Shown piece by piece: positions 33,581-43,269 of a stretch of DNA of 64,000 nt. Each line of letters starts with the position of its first letter. Position 1 is the first letter of the stretch. The translations under genes were made by a program, and so were the position numbers. The stretch lies in assembly GCA_027310825.1 (NCBI GenBank), contig DAIDAC010000001.1, forward strand, positions 132,695-196,694. Direction: 5' to 3'. The notes beneath the pieces are model-generated. The model worked only from the letters and a program-made list of their open reading frames with translations, ran no database searches and was not told the origin of the DNA. The DNA comes from Candidatus Micrarchaeaceae archaeon. GTDB lineage: Archaea; Micrarchaeota; Micrarchaeia; Micrarchaeales; Micrarchaeaceae.

Positions 33581-34645
33581 ATGGAAATGGAAGGAACTTA
33601 CATAGGATCTTATGGCAGGCTACGTGTGCTGAGACCTGATTTCCTTAGCTCGAACTTTATAGAACAGCTCGACGGCAAGAGCGGCGATGACTTTGTCAAG
33701 GCCCTTAGCGGCACAAGCTACAGAAAGGAGCTCGATTCGCTTTCTGGGCTTTACAAACTTCCGGACTTGGTTGAAGTTGTAATAAATTCGCACATGATGC
33801 GCATGATAAACAGTGCGCTGTTCGCACTTCCTCCACAGGCCAGGGCAGTAATCTCTGCTTACATGGGAAGATGGGACATAGAAAACATCGAGACCATTTT
33901 GTCGTCAAAGCAGCTTGGCTACAATTTGGAATCGACAGAGGCATTCATCACGACAGGAAGAAACATACCGGTCGGTCTCTTCGGAGGAATGATAAAGCGA
34001 GAGGACTACATCAGCATGATAAGCCAGAAGGACATAGAGGGAGTAGTCAATTATCTTGTCAAGTTCGGCTACGGGAGAGTTCTGCTCAAGCATCTCGACG
34101 AAGTGAAAAAGGGCGGAGACATAAGCGGAATGGTTCTCGACCTTGATCTATATTATTATGGAAAGCTTCTTGAAAATTTCAAGTTCCAGCAGGGAACAGA
34201 GGGCAAACTGCTCAGCTACATAAAGGAGCTGATCGACGTTAAGAACATAATCACAGTGCTCAAGAGCGTAGAATTCGGATACAAGGACTCGAAGGACTTC
34301 ATAATCAAGGGCGGAAAGATTCCGGAGGCGAAGCTTCTAGAGATGGCCAACGCTAAGGACATATTTGCGATGAAGGAGCTTATTCCCTACAAAATCGACG
34401 ATGCGTTCGAGGCTTACAAGAACGATCCATTCATAACATACTTCGACGTCGCGCTCAAGCGCGAGCTTTACAAGAGATATCTCAAGGTGTTCGAGCTGTC
34501 TATGGAGCTCGAGTTCATAATGGGGTTCATAATCAGGGCAGAGATAGAAAGGAATGAGCTGCGTGCAGTATGGCTCAGCAGCTACTACAAAGTCAGCAAG
34601 AACAGGGCAGAACAGATGAAAGTACTCAAGTATATTGGTGCGTAA
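33581..34645 (+). CDS. atpC: A-type ATP synthase subunit C (central stalk to rotor adaptor)
   Basis: 354 residues, all helical, of the V-type AC39/subunit d family; it docks the central stalk on the c-ring. Features include YIGSYGRLRVLRPDFL at the N-terminus, AYMGRWDIENIETIL and DVKNIITVLKS, the repeated DxxNI pattern of the family. Separated from atpE by one base and directly followed by atpF. Confidence 0.92.
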   Translation: MEMEGTYIGSYGRLRVLRPDFLSSNFIEQLDGKSGDDFVKALSGTSYRKELDSLSGLYKLPDLVEVVINSHMMRMINSALFALPPQARAVISAYMGRWDIENIETILSSKQLGYNLESTEAFITTGRNIPVGLFGGMIKREDYISMISQKDIEGVVNYLVKFGYGRVLLKHLDEVKKGGDISGMVLDLDLYYYGKLLENFKFQQGTEGKLLSYIKELIDVKNIITVLKSVEFGYKDSKDFIIKGGKIPEAKLLEMANAKDIFAMKELIPYKIDDAFEAYKNDPFITYFDVALKRELYKRYLKVFELSMELEFIMGFIIRAEIERNELRAVWLSSYYKVSKNRAEQMKVLKYIGA

Positions 34646-34981
34646 ATGAAATTCGAGAGCATTGCAGTAATCGGCGAACGCGAACTTGCGCTTGGCTTCA
34701 AGTTGGTGGGAGTCAAAGACGTTTTCATAGCTGACGGCAAAGAGGCGGTGAAGACATTCGTAGACTTGATGAACAGCAAGACTTACAACCTTATAATGAT
34801 ATCCGAGAGCATAAAGCAATCGATGGAGCTCGGCACGCTCAGGCTTGCAGAGACTTCGATAAGCCCGCTTGTCGTCTTCGTCCCTCTTCCAGGAATAGAA
34901 AAAGCTGGAGAGAGCGTAGAGGCGCTTGCGAAGAGGATTCTCGGAGTTGATCTAAAAGGCATGAAAGGTGCAGCGAAATGA
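34646..34981 (+). CDS. atpF: A-type ATP synthase subunit F (central stalk)
   Basis: 111 residues with the VatF Rossmann-like pattern: [27 protein letters not shown], and [11 protein letters not shown]. It sits with subunit D in the central shaft. The ATG follows the atpC stop immediately and its end overlaps atpA by 4 bases. Confidence 0.93.
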   Translation: MKFESIAVIGERELALGFKLVGVKDVFIADGKEAVKTFVDLMNSKTYNLIMISESIKQSMELGTLRLAETSISPLVVFVPLPGIEKAGESVEALAKRILGVDLKGMKGAAK

Positions 34982-36729
34982 GCGGAATAATAAATAGAAT
35001 ATCAGGACCAGTCGCATATGTAGTTAATCTGGAGAACGCGAGGATGTACGACGTAGTCAGAGTCGGAACAGAGCAGCTTGTCGGAGAAATAATCAAGCTT
35101 GATCACGGAAAGGCGATAGTCCAAGTTTACGAAGACACGACAGGAGTACGCCCAGGAGAGCCGGTGGTCAACACAGACACACAGCTTTCTGTTCTGCTTG
35201 GCCCAGGGCTTCTTACATCGATTTACGACGGAATTCAAAGACCGCTCGACAAGATCAAGGAGAAGAGCGGAGACTTCATAGCGAGGGGAGTCAACGTAGA
35301 GCCTCTCGACACAAAGAAAAAGTGGGAGTTCGAGCCTATCATGAAGAAGGGTGCGGATGTCCACGAAGGAGACATACTCGGGACTGTCGATGAAACAAGC
35401 ATAATTAAGCATAAGGTTCTTGTCCCGATTGGAATCCATGGAACCATCGAAAGCATAAGCTCAGGAAAGTTCACAGTCGAAGAAACCGTTGCAGTAGTCA
35501 AGACAAAAGAGGGAAAGAAAGAGATACAGCTTTCGCAGAGATGGCCGGTCAGAATCCCAAGACCTGTAAAGAACAAGCTTCCGCCAAACGTACCGCTCAT
35601 AACAGGACAGAGAGTGCTCGACACGCTATTCCCGGTTGCAAAAGGAGGAACTGCAGCAATACCCGGACCATTCGGATCAGGAAAGACAGTGGCGCAGCAG
35701 CAGCTAGCGAAGTGGTCTGACGCAGAAATCGTCGTCTACGTCGGTTGCGGAGAGCGAGGAAACGAAATGACAGAAGTTCTCAAGGAGTTCCCTAAGCTGA
35801 AGGACCCGAAGACAGGAAAGCCGCTTATGGAACGAACAGTGCTTATCGCAAACACATCGAACATGCCAGTAGCAGCGAGAGAAGCCAGCATTTACACTGG
35901 AATAACCATCGCGGAGTACTATCGTGACATGGGATACAACGTAGCGCTCATGGCAGACAGCACATCAAGATGGGCTGAAGCTCTCAGAGAAATTTCTGGA
36001 AGACTTGAAGAAATGCCTGGAGAAGAGGGTTATCCTGCTTATTTGGGAAGAAAAGTCGCAGAGTTCTACGAGCGGGCAGGCCGTGTCAACGTAATGAACG
36101 GCGCAATCGGCTCAATCACTGCAATCGGAGCAGTATCACCTCCTGGAGGAGACACATCTGAACCGGTGTCGCAGAACACACTCAGAGTCACAAGAGTATT
36201 TTGGGCTCTCGACGCATCGCTTGCAAACAAGAGACACTTCCCGTCGATAAACTGGCTGACGAGCTATTCGCTTTACACCGATGACCTCAAGCAGTGGTAT
36301 CAGCAGAATGTGAACAAGGAATGGATTGAACTTTATGCTACGTCAATGGAATTGCTGCAGAAAGAGGCAGAAATCAACGAAATAGTGCAGCTTGTCGGAT
36401 ACGACGCGCTTCCAGAAAAGGAGAAAATGGTTCTCGACATCGCAAAAGTCATAAGAGAAGACTATCTTCAGCAGAGCGCATACGACGATGTCGACACATA
36501 TTCATCGATGAACAAGCAGTATCTGATGCTCAAGTCGATAATGCGCCTCTATGAAGAAGAGAGAAGCGCAGTGGACAGAGGAGTTCCTGTTGAGCGGTTC
36601 CAGGGAATAGATGCAAAGGTCAAGATTGCAAAGATGAAGTACACTCCAGAGCAGAACATCGAGAAGTACTACGAAGATCTAGGAAGGGCAATCGAAGAGA
36701 TAAGCGGCATGACCGCTGAGGCAAAGTAG
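34978..36729 (+). CDS. atpA: A-type ATP synthase catalytic subunit A
   Basis: 583 residues, full length. It binds and hydrolyses or makes ATP. P-loop GPFGSGKT near residue 230 carries the serine-containing GPFGSGKT form typical of archaeal A subunits; GERGNEM holds the catalytic Glu near 260; [13 protein letters not shown] near 335 and [15 protein letters not shown] follow. The non-homologous insert (residues about 110-185) typical of A subunits is present. ATG overlaps the atpF stop. Confidence 0.96.
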   Translation: MSGIINRISGPVAYVVNLENARMYDVVRVGTEQLVGEIIKLDHGKAIVQVYEDTTGVRPGEPVVNTDTQLSVLLGPGLLTSIYDGIQRPLDKIKEKSGDFIARGVNVEPLDTKKKWEFEPIMKKGADVHEGDILGTVDETSIIKHKVLVPIGIHGTIESISSGKFTVEETVAVVKTKEGKKEIQLSQRWPVRIPRPVKNKLPPNVPLITGQRVLDTLFPVAKGGTAAIPGPFGSGKTVAQQQLAKWSDAEIVVYVGCGERGNEMTEVLKEFPKLKDPKTGKPLMERTVLIANTSNMPVAAREASIYTGITIAEYYRDMGYNVALMADSTSRWAEALREISGRLEEMPGEEGYPAYLGRKVAEFYERAGRVNVMNGAIGSITAIGAVSPPGGDTSEPVSQNTLRVTRVFWALDASLANKRHFPSINWLTSYSLYTDDLKQWYQQNVNKEWIELYATSMELLQKEAEINEIVQLVGYDALPEKEKMVLDIAKVIREDYLQQSAYDDVDTYSSMNKQYLMLKSIMRLYEEERSAVDRGVPVERFQGIDAKVKIAKMKYTPEQNIEKYYEDLGRAIEEISGMTAEAK

Positions 36730-36737
36730 GTGAGCAA

Positions 36738-38267
36738 ATGAGCGATGTATATTACAAAACAGTAAAGCAAGTAACAAGCGTATTGCTTTTCGTGGAAGGG
36801 GTAAAGGATGCAGGCTACAACGAACTTGTAGAAGTGCAGCTTCCGGATGGAAGAAGGGTTACAGGACAGGTGCTTGACAGCAGGGACGGCCTGGCCATCG
36901 TCCAGTCATTCGGAGAGACAAGAGGAGTAGACATAGAGAACACAAAGGTAAGATTCCTCGGAGAGACGATGAAACTTCCAGTCAGCGAAGAGATGCTTGG
37001 AAGAGTTTTCGACGGAGTGGGAAGGCCGAGAGACGGAGGGCAACCTGTCTACAGCGACACAAAGCTCGACATAACCGGCAGCGCAATCAACCCTGCTTCA
37101 AGAGAGGAGCCAAGCGAATTCATTCAAACAGGCATATCAACGATCGACGTCATGAACACACTGGTTCGTGGGCAGAAGCTTCCAATTTTCTCAGGTTCTG
37201 GACTTCCACACAACAAGCTTGCGGCTCAGATAGCCAGACAAGCGAAACTGCGCAACTCGAAGGAAGGTTTCGCAGTCGTGTTCGGGGGAATCGGAATCAA
37301 CAGTGAAGAAGTAAACTTCTTCAAGAAGGAATTCGAGGAGAGCGGTGCGCTTGACAACTCTGTGCTTTTCTTGAACCTATCGAGCGAGCCTTCTATGGAA
37401 AGAGTAATTCTGCCAAGGCTTGCGCTGACAACAGCAGAGTATCTTGCCTACGAAAAGAACATGCACGTGCTCGTCATACTTACAGATATGACAAACTACT
37501 GCGAAGCACTCAGAGAAATCTCAGCTGCAAGAGAAGAGGTTCCTGGAAGAAGAGGATATCCCGGATACATGTATACCGACCTCTCGACGATTTACGAGCG
37601 AGCAGGAAAGATCCATGGACGACAGGGATCGATCACGCAGATACCAATTCTAACTATGCCTGGAGACGACATAACGCACCCGATACCTGACCTTACCGGT
37701 TACATCACAGAAGGCCAGGTTGTGCTCGGAAGAGACCTCCAAAGGCGAGGAGTATATCCGAACATAGACGTTCTCGTGTGCTTGTCGCGACTTATGAACA
37801 ACGGAATAGGAAAGGGCAAGACAAGAGAAGACAACCGTGGAGTAGCAGACCAGCTTTTCGCGGCGTATGCTCGCGGAAAAGAGGTAAGAAGCCTCATCGA
37901 AATAGTCGGAGAAGAGGCGTTGAGCGCTAACGACAGGAAGTATCTGCACTTCGCAGACATGTTCGAGTCGAAGTACGTTAACCAGGATTATTACGAAGAC
38001 AGAAACGTCGACAAGTCTCTAGATTTGGGATGGGAGCTGTTCAGCATGCTCGACAAGAACGACATGAAGCGTCTCAAGGACGAATTCATACAGAAGTACG
38101 GCCAGTGGGACCACAAAAGAGAGCAGCACAGCGAAGAGATAGCTGAGATGGTTGCAAAGGCAAAGCCTGAAGAAGAATTGGAGAATGCAAAGAAGCCGCC
38201 GGCAGCATCAGCTCCGGCAGGAAAGGGCAAAGACAAGGGTAAGAAGGATGGCGCAAGGAAACATTAA
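36738..38267 (+). CDS. atpB: A-type ATP synthase regulatory subunit B
   Basis: 509 residues. Non-catalytic nucleotide-binding partner of A; its P-loop is degenerate (FSGSGLPHN near residue 152), as normal for B. Also seen: [36 protein letters not shown]. The last 35 or so residues are a low-complexity Lys/Ala/Pro tail ([21 protein letters not shown]), longer than in most archaeal B subunits. GGTGA precedes ATG 36738. Confidence 0.95.
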   Translation: MSDVYYKTVKQVTSVLLFVEGVKDAGYNELVEVQLPDGRRVTGQVLDSRDGLAIVQSFGETRGVDIENTKVRFLGETMKLPVSEEMLGRVFDGVGRPRDGGQPVYSDTKLDITGSAINPASREEPSEFIQTGISTIDVMNTLVRGQKLPIFSGSGLPHNKLAAQIARQAKLRNSKEGFAVVFGGIGINSEEVNFFKKEFEESGALDNSVLFLNLSSEPSMERVILPRLALTTAEYLAYEKNMHVLVILTDMTNYCEALREISAAREEVPGRRGYPGYMYTDLSTIYERAGKIHGRQGSITQIPILTMPGDDITHPIPDLTGYITEGQVVLGRDLQRRGVYPNIDVLVCLSRLMNNGIGKGKTREDNRGVADQLFAAYARGKEVRSLIEIVGEEALSANDRKYLHFADMFESKYVNQDYYEDRNVDKSLDLGWELFSMLDKNDMKRLKDEFIQKYGQWDHKREQHSEEIAEMVAKAKPEEELENAKKPPAASAPAGKGKDKGKKDGARKH

Positions 38268-38880
38268 GACAACACGGCTCGAGATGATAAAGACGAAGGC
38301 TCGCATAAAGGTAGCTTCGAAAGGGCTCGACCTCCTCAAGCTCAAGAGAGCAAGCCTTGTCCTCGAATTCTTCAAGCTCGCGCGTGAGATCCAGCTTCTG
38401 AGAGGCAACCTCAAGGAAAGCGTGCAGAGAGCCATGGACAGCATGAAGATTGCCGAGATCCATGCCGGAAGAATCGGACTCGAGAGGATTGCGGCCGAGC
38501 AGCAGCCAGTGCTTGCAGGAGTAGAGGCTAAGAACGTCATGGGAGTGCGAATCCCTAACGTCAACATCGAATCGAGATATGTTCCATCTGTGGCCTACGA
38601 ACTGATTTCCGTACCTACTGCAGTAGAAGACTCACGAAGAAATTACAAAAAGCTGTTCCAACTGCTGATCGAAGTTGCAGAGAAGGAAAGCTCGCTCAGA
38701 AAACTGCTTTATGAAATAGAAAAGCTCAACAGGAGGTCAAACGCCATCGAAAACGTGGTCATTCCAGGGCTAAAGGCAAAGGTTGTTTACATCAAGCAGA
38801 GGCTTGAAGATGCAGAGCGAGACCAGACGGTGTCTCTCAAGTTCATAAAGAGGAAGCTCGCGGCTTCGGCGATGGTGTGA
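38248..38880 (+). CDS. atpD: A-type ATP synthase subunit D (central shaft)
   Basis: 210 residues forming a long two-helix coiled coil, with the N-terminal [26 protein letters not shown] typical of VatD, and [21 protein letters not shown] near the C-terminus. ATG 38248 lies inside the end of atpB (20-base overlap), with AAGGATG context; the longer frame to 38152 only shadows atpB. Confidence 0.94.
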   Translation: MAQGNIKTTRLEMIKTKARIKVASKGLDLLKLKRASLVLEFFKLAREIQLLRGNLKESVQRAMDSMKIAEIHAGRIGLERIAAEQQPVLAGVEAKNVMGVRIPNVNIESRYVPSVAYELISVPTAVEDSRRNYKKLFQLLIEVAEKESSLRKLLYEIEKLNRRSNAIENVVIPGLKAKVVYIKQRLEDAERDQTVSLKFIKRKLAASAMV

Positions 38881-38884
38881 TTTC

Positions 38885-39013
38885 ATGAGCATCTACAAAA
38901 ATGATTATGCAGACATCCAAGTTCGAAAGTTCAGAAGAGTCAAGCTTGTGCTTTCGATGGCGAAGATCGCCGCAATAGTGATCGCGGCAGTGCTTGTGAC
39001 AAAATTGGTTTAG
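38885..39013 (+). CDS. 42-residue single-pass membrane protein in the ATP synthase operon
   Basis: Reads MSIYKNDYADIQV, a basic stretch RKFRRVK, then a hydrophobic segment (LVLSMAKIAAIVIAAVLV) and ends TKLV. The ATG lies four bases after the atpD stop with GTGAT three bases upstream, the same ribosome-binding arrangement as many genes here; the stop is followed after 8 bases by the atpH ATG. It fits tightly between two ATP synthase genes with no spare sequence. By the positive-inside rule the N-terminus is cytoplasmic. I know no standard archaeal ATP synthase subunit of this kind; it might be an assembly factor or small a/c-ring accessory subunit. Confidence 0.72.
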   Translation: MSIYKNDYADIQVRKFRRVKLVLSMAKIAAIVIAAVLVTKLV

Positions 39014-39021
39014 GTGTATCT

Positions 39022-39342
39022 ATGTCGGAAAAAGTTGAAACTCTTGTAAAGATAAAAAAGGTGGAAGAAGAGGCTACTTCGAAGGTGGATGTGGCGACGG
39101 CGAAGGCCGGAGAGATGACGGAGGCGGCGAAGAGGGAGGTAGAAGCAATAATGAGCGAAGCCGAGCTTGCTGCCGATGCCAACTATGTCAAGGTAATCGA
39201 GAAGGCCAAGAAGGAGGCGGCGCGTATCCACAACGACATGATTGAGGATGCGAAGAAGAGAGCCAGCAGGATAAAGCCGATAGGCAAAGAATCCGCAATA
39301 TCGATTTTCACAAAGCTGATTGGAAAGCGCTTTGGTGTATGA
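39022..39342 (+). CDS. atpH: A-type ATP synthase subunit H (peripheral stalk)
   Basis: 106 residues, a coiled coil rich in Ala, Glu and Lys (VETLVKIKKVEEEATSKVD, AKKEAARIHNDMIEDAKKRA), which pairs with subunit E in the stator stalk. The C-terminal IGKESAISIFTKLIGKRFGV is slightly hydrophobic. GGTGT precedes ATG 39022, and the stop directly abuts the atpI start. Confidence 0.85.
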   Translation: MSEKVETLVKIKKVEEEATSKVDVATAKAGEMTEAAKREVEAIMSEAELAADANYVKVIEKAKKEAARIHNDMIEDAKKRASRIKPIGKESAISIFTKLIGKRFGV

Positions 39343-41271
39343 ATGTTTAAACCGGCTGAGATGAAGAAGATAAGGCTGGCCATCCACAGCAGATATTTTA
39401 GCGATGCCGTCTCTGCTCTGCAGGATACAGGTGTAGTGCAGGTTGAAGCCCTTCCGGAGACTACAAGAGCGCTTCTGAAGCCAGGCGAGGCTACAGAGGC
39501 AAAAAGGATCAGCGACTATACACAAAGATTCAGAGGACTGAACAGCCTTCTTTACACAAGGCCAAACCACATGAAATACGGGTTTGAAAGCATAGAGCAG
39601 CTTATTGCAGAGGCGGATGCGATACCAATAGACGCCAGAGTCTCCACTATCAGAAAAGAGCTCGACACGATCATGGCCAGGCTCAAGGAAAACCAATCAA
39701 CGCTTACGCTCTTGGGAAGAATGCAGGGATTCACGCACGACGTTTCAATACTCAACACAAAGAACATAATCTCGTTCATCGTCTACGGCGAGCACCTCAA
39801 GGAGTTCGACGCAGCGGTGACAAAGAAGCTTAAGGACATAATCAGGATCGACCTCGGCAAGTCGATAATATACAGCATGAAGAAAGGGCACGAGAAAGAC
39901 TTCGGAACTGCAGGGGAGAAGCAGAAGGTGACAGTAGAATTCGTGCCGGAGATGCACGGGACAGTGGCAATGGCTGAGAAAGAGCTCAGGAACAGCACCA
40001 TAATGCTGAACGACAGGAAGATCGGGCTTGAGGCAGAGCTTTCGCAGTTGTCTGACAATTATTATCCGCTTGTAAGCGCGATACGGGAGCAGCTCGACAT
40101 AGAAACTGAGAAGCTCGAGATAACAAGCAAGCTCGGAGTCACAGACAGCGTAGTTGTGCTCGAAGGATGGGTTCCAGAAAACGAGCTCAAGAAAGTCGAG
40201 ACGCTCATAAAGAAGGTAACCAATGGAAGATATGTGCTTGAGCACATCGAGACAAATGAACTGCCGCCGACGCTTATGCAGAATCCGGTCACGTTCAAGC
40301 TGTTCGAGCATTTCGTGAAGTTCTATTCGCTCCCACAGAGCACAGAAGTAGATCCTACAATAATATTTGCAATGGCGTTCCCGATTTTCTTCGGGCTAAT
40401 GGTCGGAGACGTTGGCTACGGAGCGATTATGTTGGGGCTTGCGCTGTTCATATTGCATAGATTGAACCATCCGCCGAAGAAGAGCCATCTTCCAAAGGCG
40501 ATAACAGGATTCATAAGCGGAATAGTCAGTCCAACAGGGCTAAGGATACTTGCGAAGTCGATAATTCCGGGATCGGTTCTTGCAATAATACTTGGCGTCA
40601 TATTCAATGAATGGTTTGGCTTCCAGATGCCGTACGCGACTCCTTTCGACGTGAAACTCAATCTCGCGAAACTGCTTGTCATAGCAGGATGGATAGGAGT
40701 GACCATGGTCTGCGGAGGATTCATACTTGGATTCCTCAACAACTGGGCAAACCGACACAGAGGGCATGCAATTGCGAAGTTGGGATGGCTTGCAGCAGCG
40801 ATAGGCTTCGTGATACTTGGGCTCAATGTTCTGCACAGGGCAGACATGGGGCTTGACAACCCTTTCGCGGTCGCATCTTACATTTTGCTTGTAGTAGGAA
40901 TAATCACTGTGATCAAGTTTGAAGGGGCGAAGGGAATAATGGAGCTTCCTTCTCTGATAAGCCACATACTTTCCTACACCAGACTTGTGGGAATACTGCT
41001 CGCCTCTGCGATACTTGCAGAAGTTATAGACTTTGTCTTCCTCGGGGCATGGCACCATTCATTGCTCTTGGGGATAGTTGGAACGATTATCTTGATACTT
41101 GGCCAGCTCTTCAACATAGTAATCGCGATGTTCGAGCCTGGAATACAAGGAGCGAGGCTTATCTATGTTGAATTCTTCTCGAAGTTCTTCTCAGGAAACG
41201 GACGACCATTCAAGCCGTTCGCGACGCAGAGACTGCATACTCTGACTAAGTTCAAGCTCGAGAATGAGTAA
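39343..41271 (+). CDS. atpI: A-type ATP synthase subunit I (membrane stator a subunit)
   Basis: 642 residues: a cytoplasmic N-terminal half (about 1-335) and a membrane half with seven to eight helices. The essential channel arginine lies in SYTRLVGILLASAILAEV near residue 547. FGLMVGDVGYG near residue 353 is another family hallmark. Last gene of the operon; its end overlaps the convergent hydrolase gene by 20 bases. Confidence 0.94.
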   Translation: MFKPAEMKKIRLAIHSRYFSDAVSALQDTGVVQVEALPETTRALLKPGEATEAKRISDYTQRFRGLNSLLYTRPNHMKYGFESIEQLIAEADAIPIDARVSTIRKELDTIMARLKENQSTLTLLGRMQGFTHDVSILNTKNIISFIVYGEHLKEFDAAVTKKLKDIIRIDLGKSIIYSMKKGHEKDFGTAGEKQKVTVEFVPEMHGTVAMAEKELRNSTIMLNDRKIGLEAELSQLSDNYYPLVSAIREQLDIETEKLEITSKLGVTDSVVVLEGWVPENELKKVETLIKKVTNGRYVLEHIETNELPPTLMQNPVTFKLFEHFVKFYSLPQSTEVDPTIIFAMAFPIFFGLMVGDVGYGAIMLGLALFILHRLNHPPKKSHLPKAITGFISGIVSPTGLRILAKSIIPGSVLAIILGVIFNEWFGFQMPYATPFDVKLNLAKLLVIAGWIGVTMVCGGFILGFLNNWANRHRGHAIAKLGWLAAAIGFVILGLNVLHRADMGLDNPFAVASYILLVVGIITVIKFEGAKGIMELPSLISHILSYTRLVGILLASAILAEVIDFVFLGAWHHSLLLGIVGTIILILGQLFNIVIAMFEPGIQGARLIYVEFFSKFFSGNGRPFKPFATQRLHTLTKFKLENE

Positions 41272-41851
41272 ACTCTGCAGTCACATATTTTTTCACTGCG
41301 GCCTGATACTCTTTCTGTTGCAATTTATGTCTTGCACTCGGCACCACTATAAGCTTGCTGTTTTTGATCAGCTTGTGTGCAATCCTGGCTCTTCTGTGGC
41401 ACTGTTCCCACTCTTTTTCGCCGACGAAAATTAGTGCCCTTGACTTAAACTTTTTAGCGAATGAGTTGAAAGATTGATTTCTGTGATCGGCTACTCTGGT
41501 TTTGCCGACTCCGCGTAACCATGATTTGTAGGCGTACTTAAGATCTTCTTTGAAAAATGGTGAAAGTGAGCCCATAATCACTGCTTTTGGTTTGATCTGC
41601 GTCGCAGCTATAAAAGCCACATTTGCACCATAAGAAAATCCAAATAGGTAGACCTCCTCATTTCTTTTCTTTATCTTATTGTATTTTTCCATGAATTCGT
41701 TGACGTATTGCGTCATTGTCCTCCTTTTCCAGGTTATAGATATGCCTATCGGCTTTATCCCTATCGATTGGAAAATAGTGCCAACTTTTCTGTAGGCGCT
41801 GTCGCTTGGTGAACCCATATATTCCGGAATAATGTATACGACTTTGCGCAT
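41252..41851 (-). CDS. Alpha/beta hydrolase-like protein
   Basis: 199 residues. Nucleophile elbow GFSYGAN near residue 74, a later SARHKL near 180 as candidate His, and LIFVGEKEW near 147 as candidate acid region. It lacks a long lid. Substrate unknown; small serine hydrolases of this type act on esters or peptides. Start ATG 41851; TTG 41860 is an alternative. The gene is read towards atpI and lies 10 bases after a prepilin gene on the same strand. Confidence 0.72.
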   Translation of the reverse strand: MRKVVYIIPEYMGSPSDSAYRKVGTIFQSIGIKPIGISITWKRRTMTQYVNEFMEKYNKIKKRNEEVYLFGFSYGANVAFIAATQIKPKAVIMGSLSPFFKEDLKYAYKSWLRGVGKTRVADHRNQSFNSFAKKFKSRALIFVGEKEWEQCHRRARIAHKLIKNSKLIVVPSARHKLQQKEYQAAVKKYVTAEFTHSRA

Positions 41852-41861
41852 AAGTAACAAC

Positions 41862-42359
41862 TCAGACTGCTTTCTCTATCACAGTTCCTATCACAGTGTG
41901 TGGGAATCCTGTCTGTATCTGCGTGTAGTTCACAAGCAAATATCCGCGATATATCTGCCCGGATGATATAGCAAGCGTAGTTCCGTTCTGGTAGCAGATA
42001 GCGTTGAATACATAGTTGCCGCCTATCCCGACAGTTGCTGGAGGAGAGACCGACTGCATGAACTGTATTGTTCCTTGGTTGTTGCAGCCTACTGCGGTTA
42101 TGTTTATGTTTGATGGAAGCGCCTGCTGAAGGTTCACTGCAATGCTGCTGTTTGTCGAGTACAGAATTGACGACAAGCATGAGAACTCTGCCGGGAATAA
42201 GCATTGTGTGCTGACTACGCTGTTGGGGCTGAAAAGCCCAAGCTGGAACAGCGCAGCTAGCACTACTGCTATGACTATTATCGCCCATCCGTACGTCGTA
42301 AGATACTCGATTGCGCTTTGCGCCTTTATGCTAGGATTGCCGGTCGTCTGGCTGTCCAT
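41862..42359 (-). CDS. Prepilin-like surface protein with class III signal
   Basis: 165 residues. The N-terminus has a short basic leader (KAQSAIEYLTTYGW) followed by a hydrophobic helix AIIVIAVVLAALFQLGLF, the pattern cut by archaeal prepilin peptidase (PibD) before assembly. The external part has three to four cysteines and several N-glycosylation sequons (NSS, NIT, NGT, NYT). ATG 42359 is chosen; upstream residues to 42398 are not pilin-like. It is related at its N-terminus to the two LamG prepilins in the window. Confidence 0.8.
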   Translation of the reverse strand: MDSQTTGNPSIKAQSAIEYLTTYGWAIIVIAVVLAALFQLGLFSPNSVVSTQCLFPAEFSCLSSILYSTNSSIAVNLQQALPSNINITAVGCNNQGTIQFMQSVSPPATVGIGGNYVFNAICYQNGTTLAISSGQIYRGYLLVNYTQIQTGFPHTVIGTVIEKAV

Positions 42360-42401
42360 CAAAGACAATAAGAAAACAAGGAATAAAAAGGTATGCAATG
42401 G

Positions 42402-43265
42402 CTATGGAGCCGTATACCCGCTCTGCCAGGAACTGCTGTAGCCAATGTTTGTGGTTGCGCCGTTATTGTTGTTTCCACTGTAGTCATTAGGATTGCCGTT
42501 TAGTGGCCACCACCCCACAAGGTTCTGGGGACGTACCGGTGCCCCTCCAATCCCCTCTTGATAGAGCGCAAGGACCTCGGCAGCCGTAAGAGTTGTGTTG
42601 TAGATTTGGACGTTGGACAAAGAGTATGATGCAAACGTGCCTAACCCGGCTGATGATCCAAATGACCAGCCATTCCCATATTGCGCTTGGACGAATATGC
42701 CAGATTTTGAGTTCTGACCTACCTGAGAGCCGTTGAGGTATAGAGTTACTACTGTAGGGTTTTGCGAGAATGTTCCCGCGACAAATACCCAAGTGCCAGT
42801 AGTTACTGTTGGTCCTGGAGCAGCTAATTCGGTTACACCGTTGTACACGGCAAATTGATAGAAATCAGGAGCGCTGGCTTGAGCAAAAAGCAGTGGAAAG
42901 TCGTGGCCTCCTGTTGGACCCGGAGCAACTATGCCGATGTTTGTGCTGGCCGGAACATTTTTCCAGTTGACCCATGCAGTCATCGATATCGGGCCAGTAA
43001 TCGCGTACTGCGAAATCTCTGGGACAATCACGTTGCCTGCGCCATTGAACACTGCAACAAATTTGGGCTGAAGTCCTTGACATTCGCCCACTAATGAAGA
43101 GCCTGATGACGTAGTCTCTACTTGGCAAGAGCCTGCGGTTGCGGTGTTCCCGTAATTGCTTCCTGAAAAAACGCCAAGTTGGAAAAGAACCGCAAGAACA
43201 ACAGCGATAATAAGGATTGCCCATCTGTATGTCATCAAGTATTCCATTGCAGACTGCGACTTCAT
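42402..43265 (-). CDS. Prepilin-like protein with LamG (concanavalin-like) domain
   Basis: 287 residues. Class III signal MKSQSAMEYLMTYRW and hydrophobic helix, then a CQVE...GECQ disulfide pair, and a LamG/ConA-like lectin domain at about 75-250 (ISMTAWVNWKN, TVVTLYLNGSQVG, LSNVQIYNTTLTAAEV). The C-terminal cap GIGGAPVRPQNLVGWWPLNG and DYSGNNNNG is nearly identical to the copy at 57.8 kb. It probably forms pili or a sticky surface layer that binds glycans. It follows moxR on the same strand. Confidence 0.85.
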   Translation of the reverse strand: MKSQSAMEYLMTYRWAILIIAVVLAVLFQLGVFSGSNYGNTATAGSCQVETTSSGSSLVGECQGLQPKFVAVFNGAGNVIVPEISQYAITGPISMTAWVNWKNVPASTNIGIVAPGPTGGHDFPLLFAQASAPDFYQFAVYNGVTELAAPGPTVTTGTWVFVAGTFSQNPTVVTLYLNGSQVGQNSKSGIFVQAQYGNGWSFGSSAGLGTFASYSLSNVQIYNTTLTAAEVLALYQEGIGGAPVRPQNLVGWWPLNGNPNDYSGNNNNGATTNIGYSSSWQSGYTAP

Positions 43266-43269
43266 GCAA

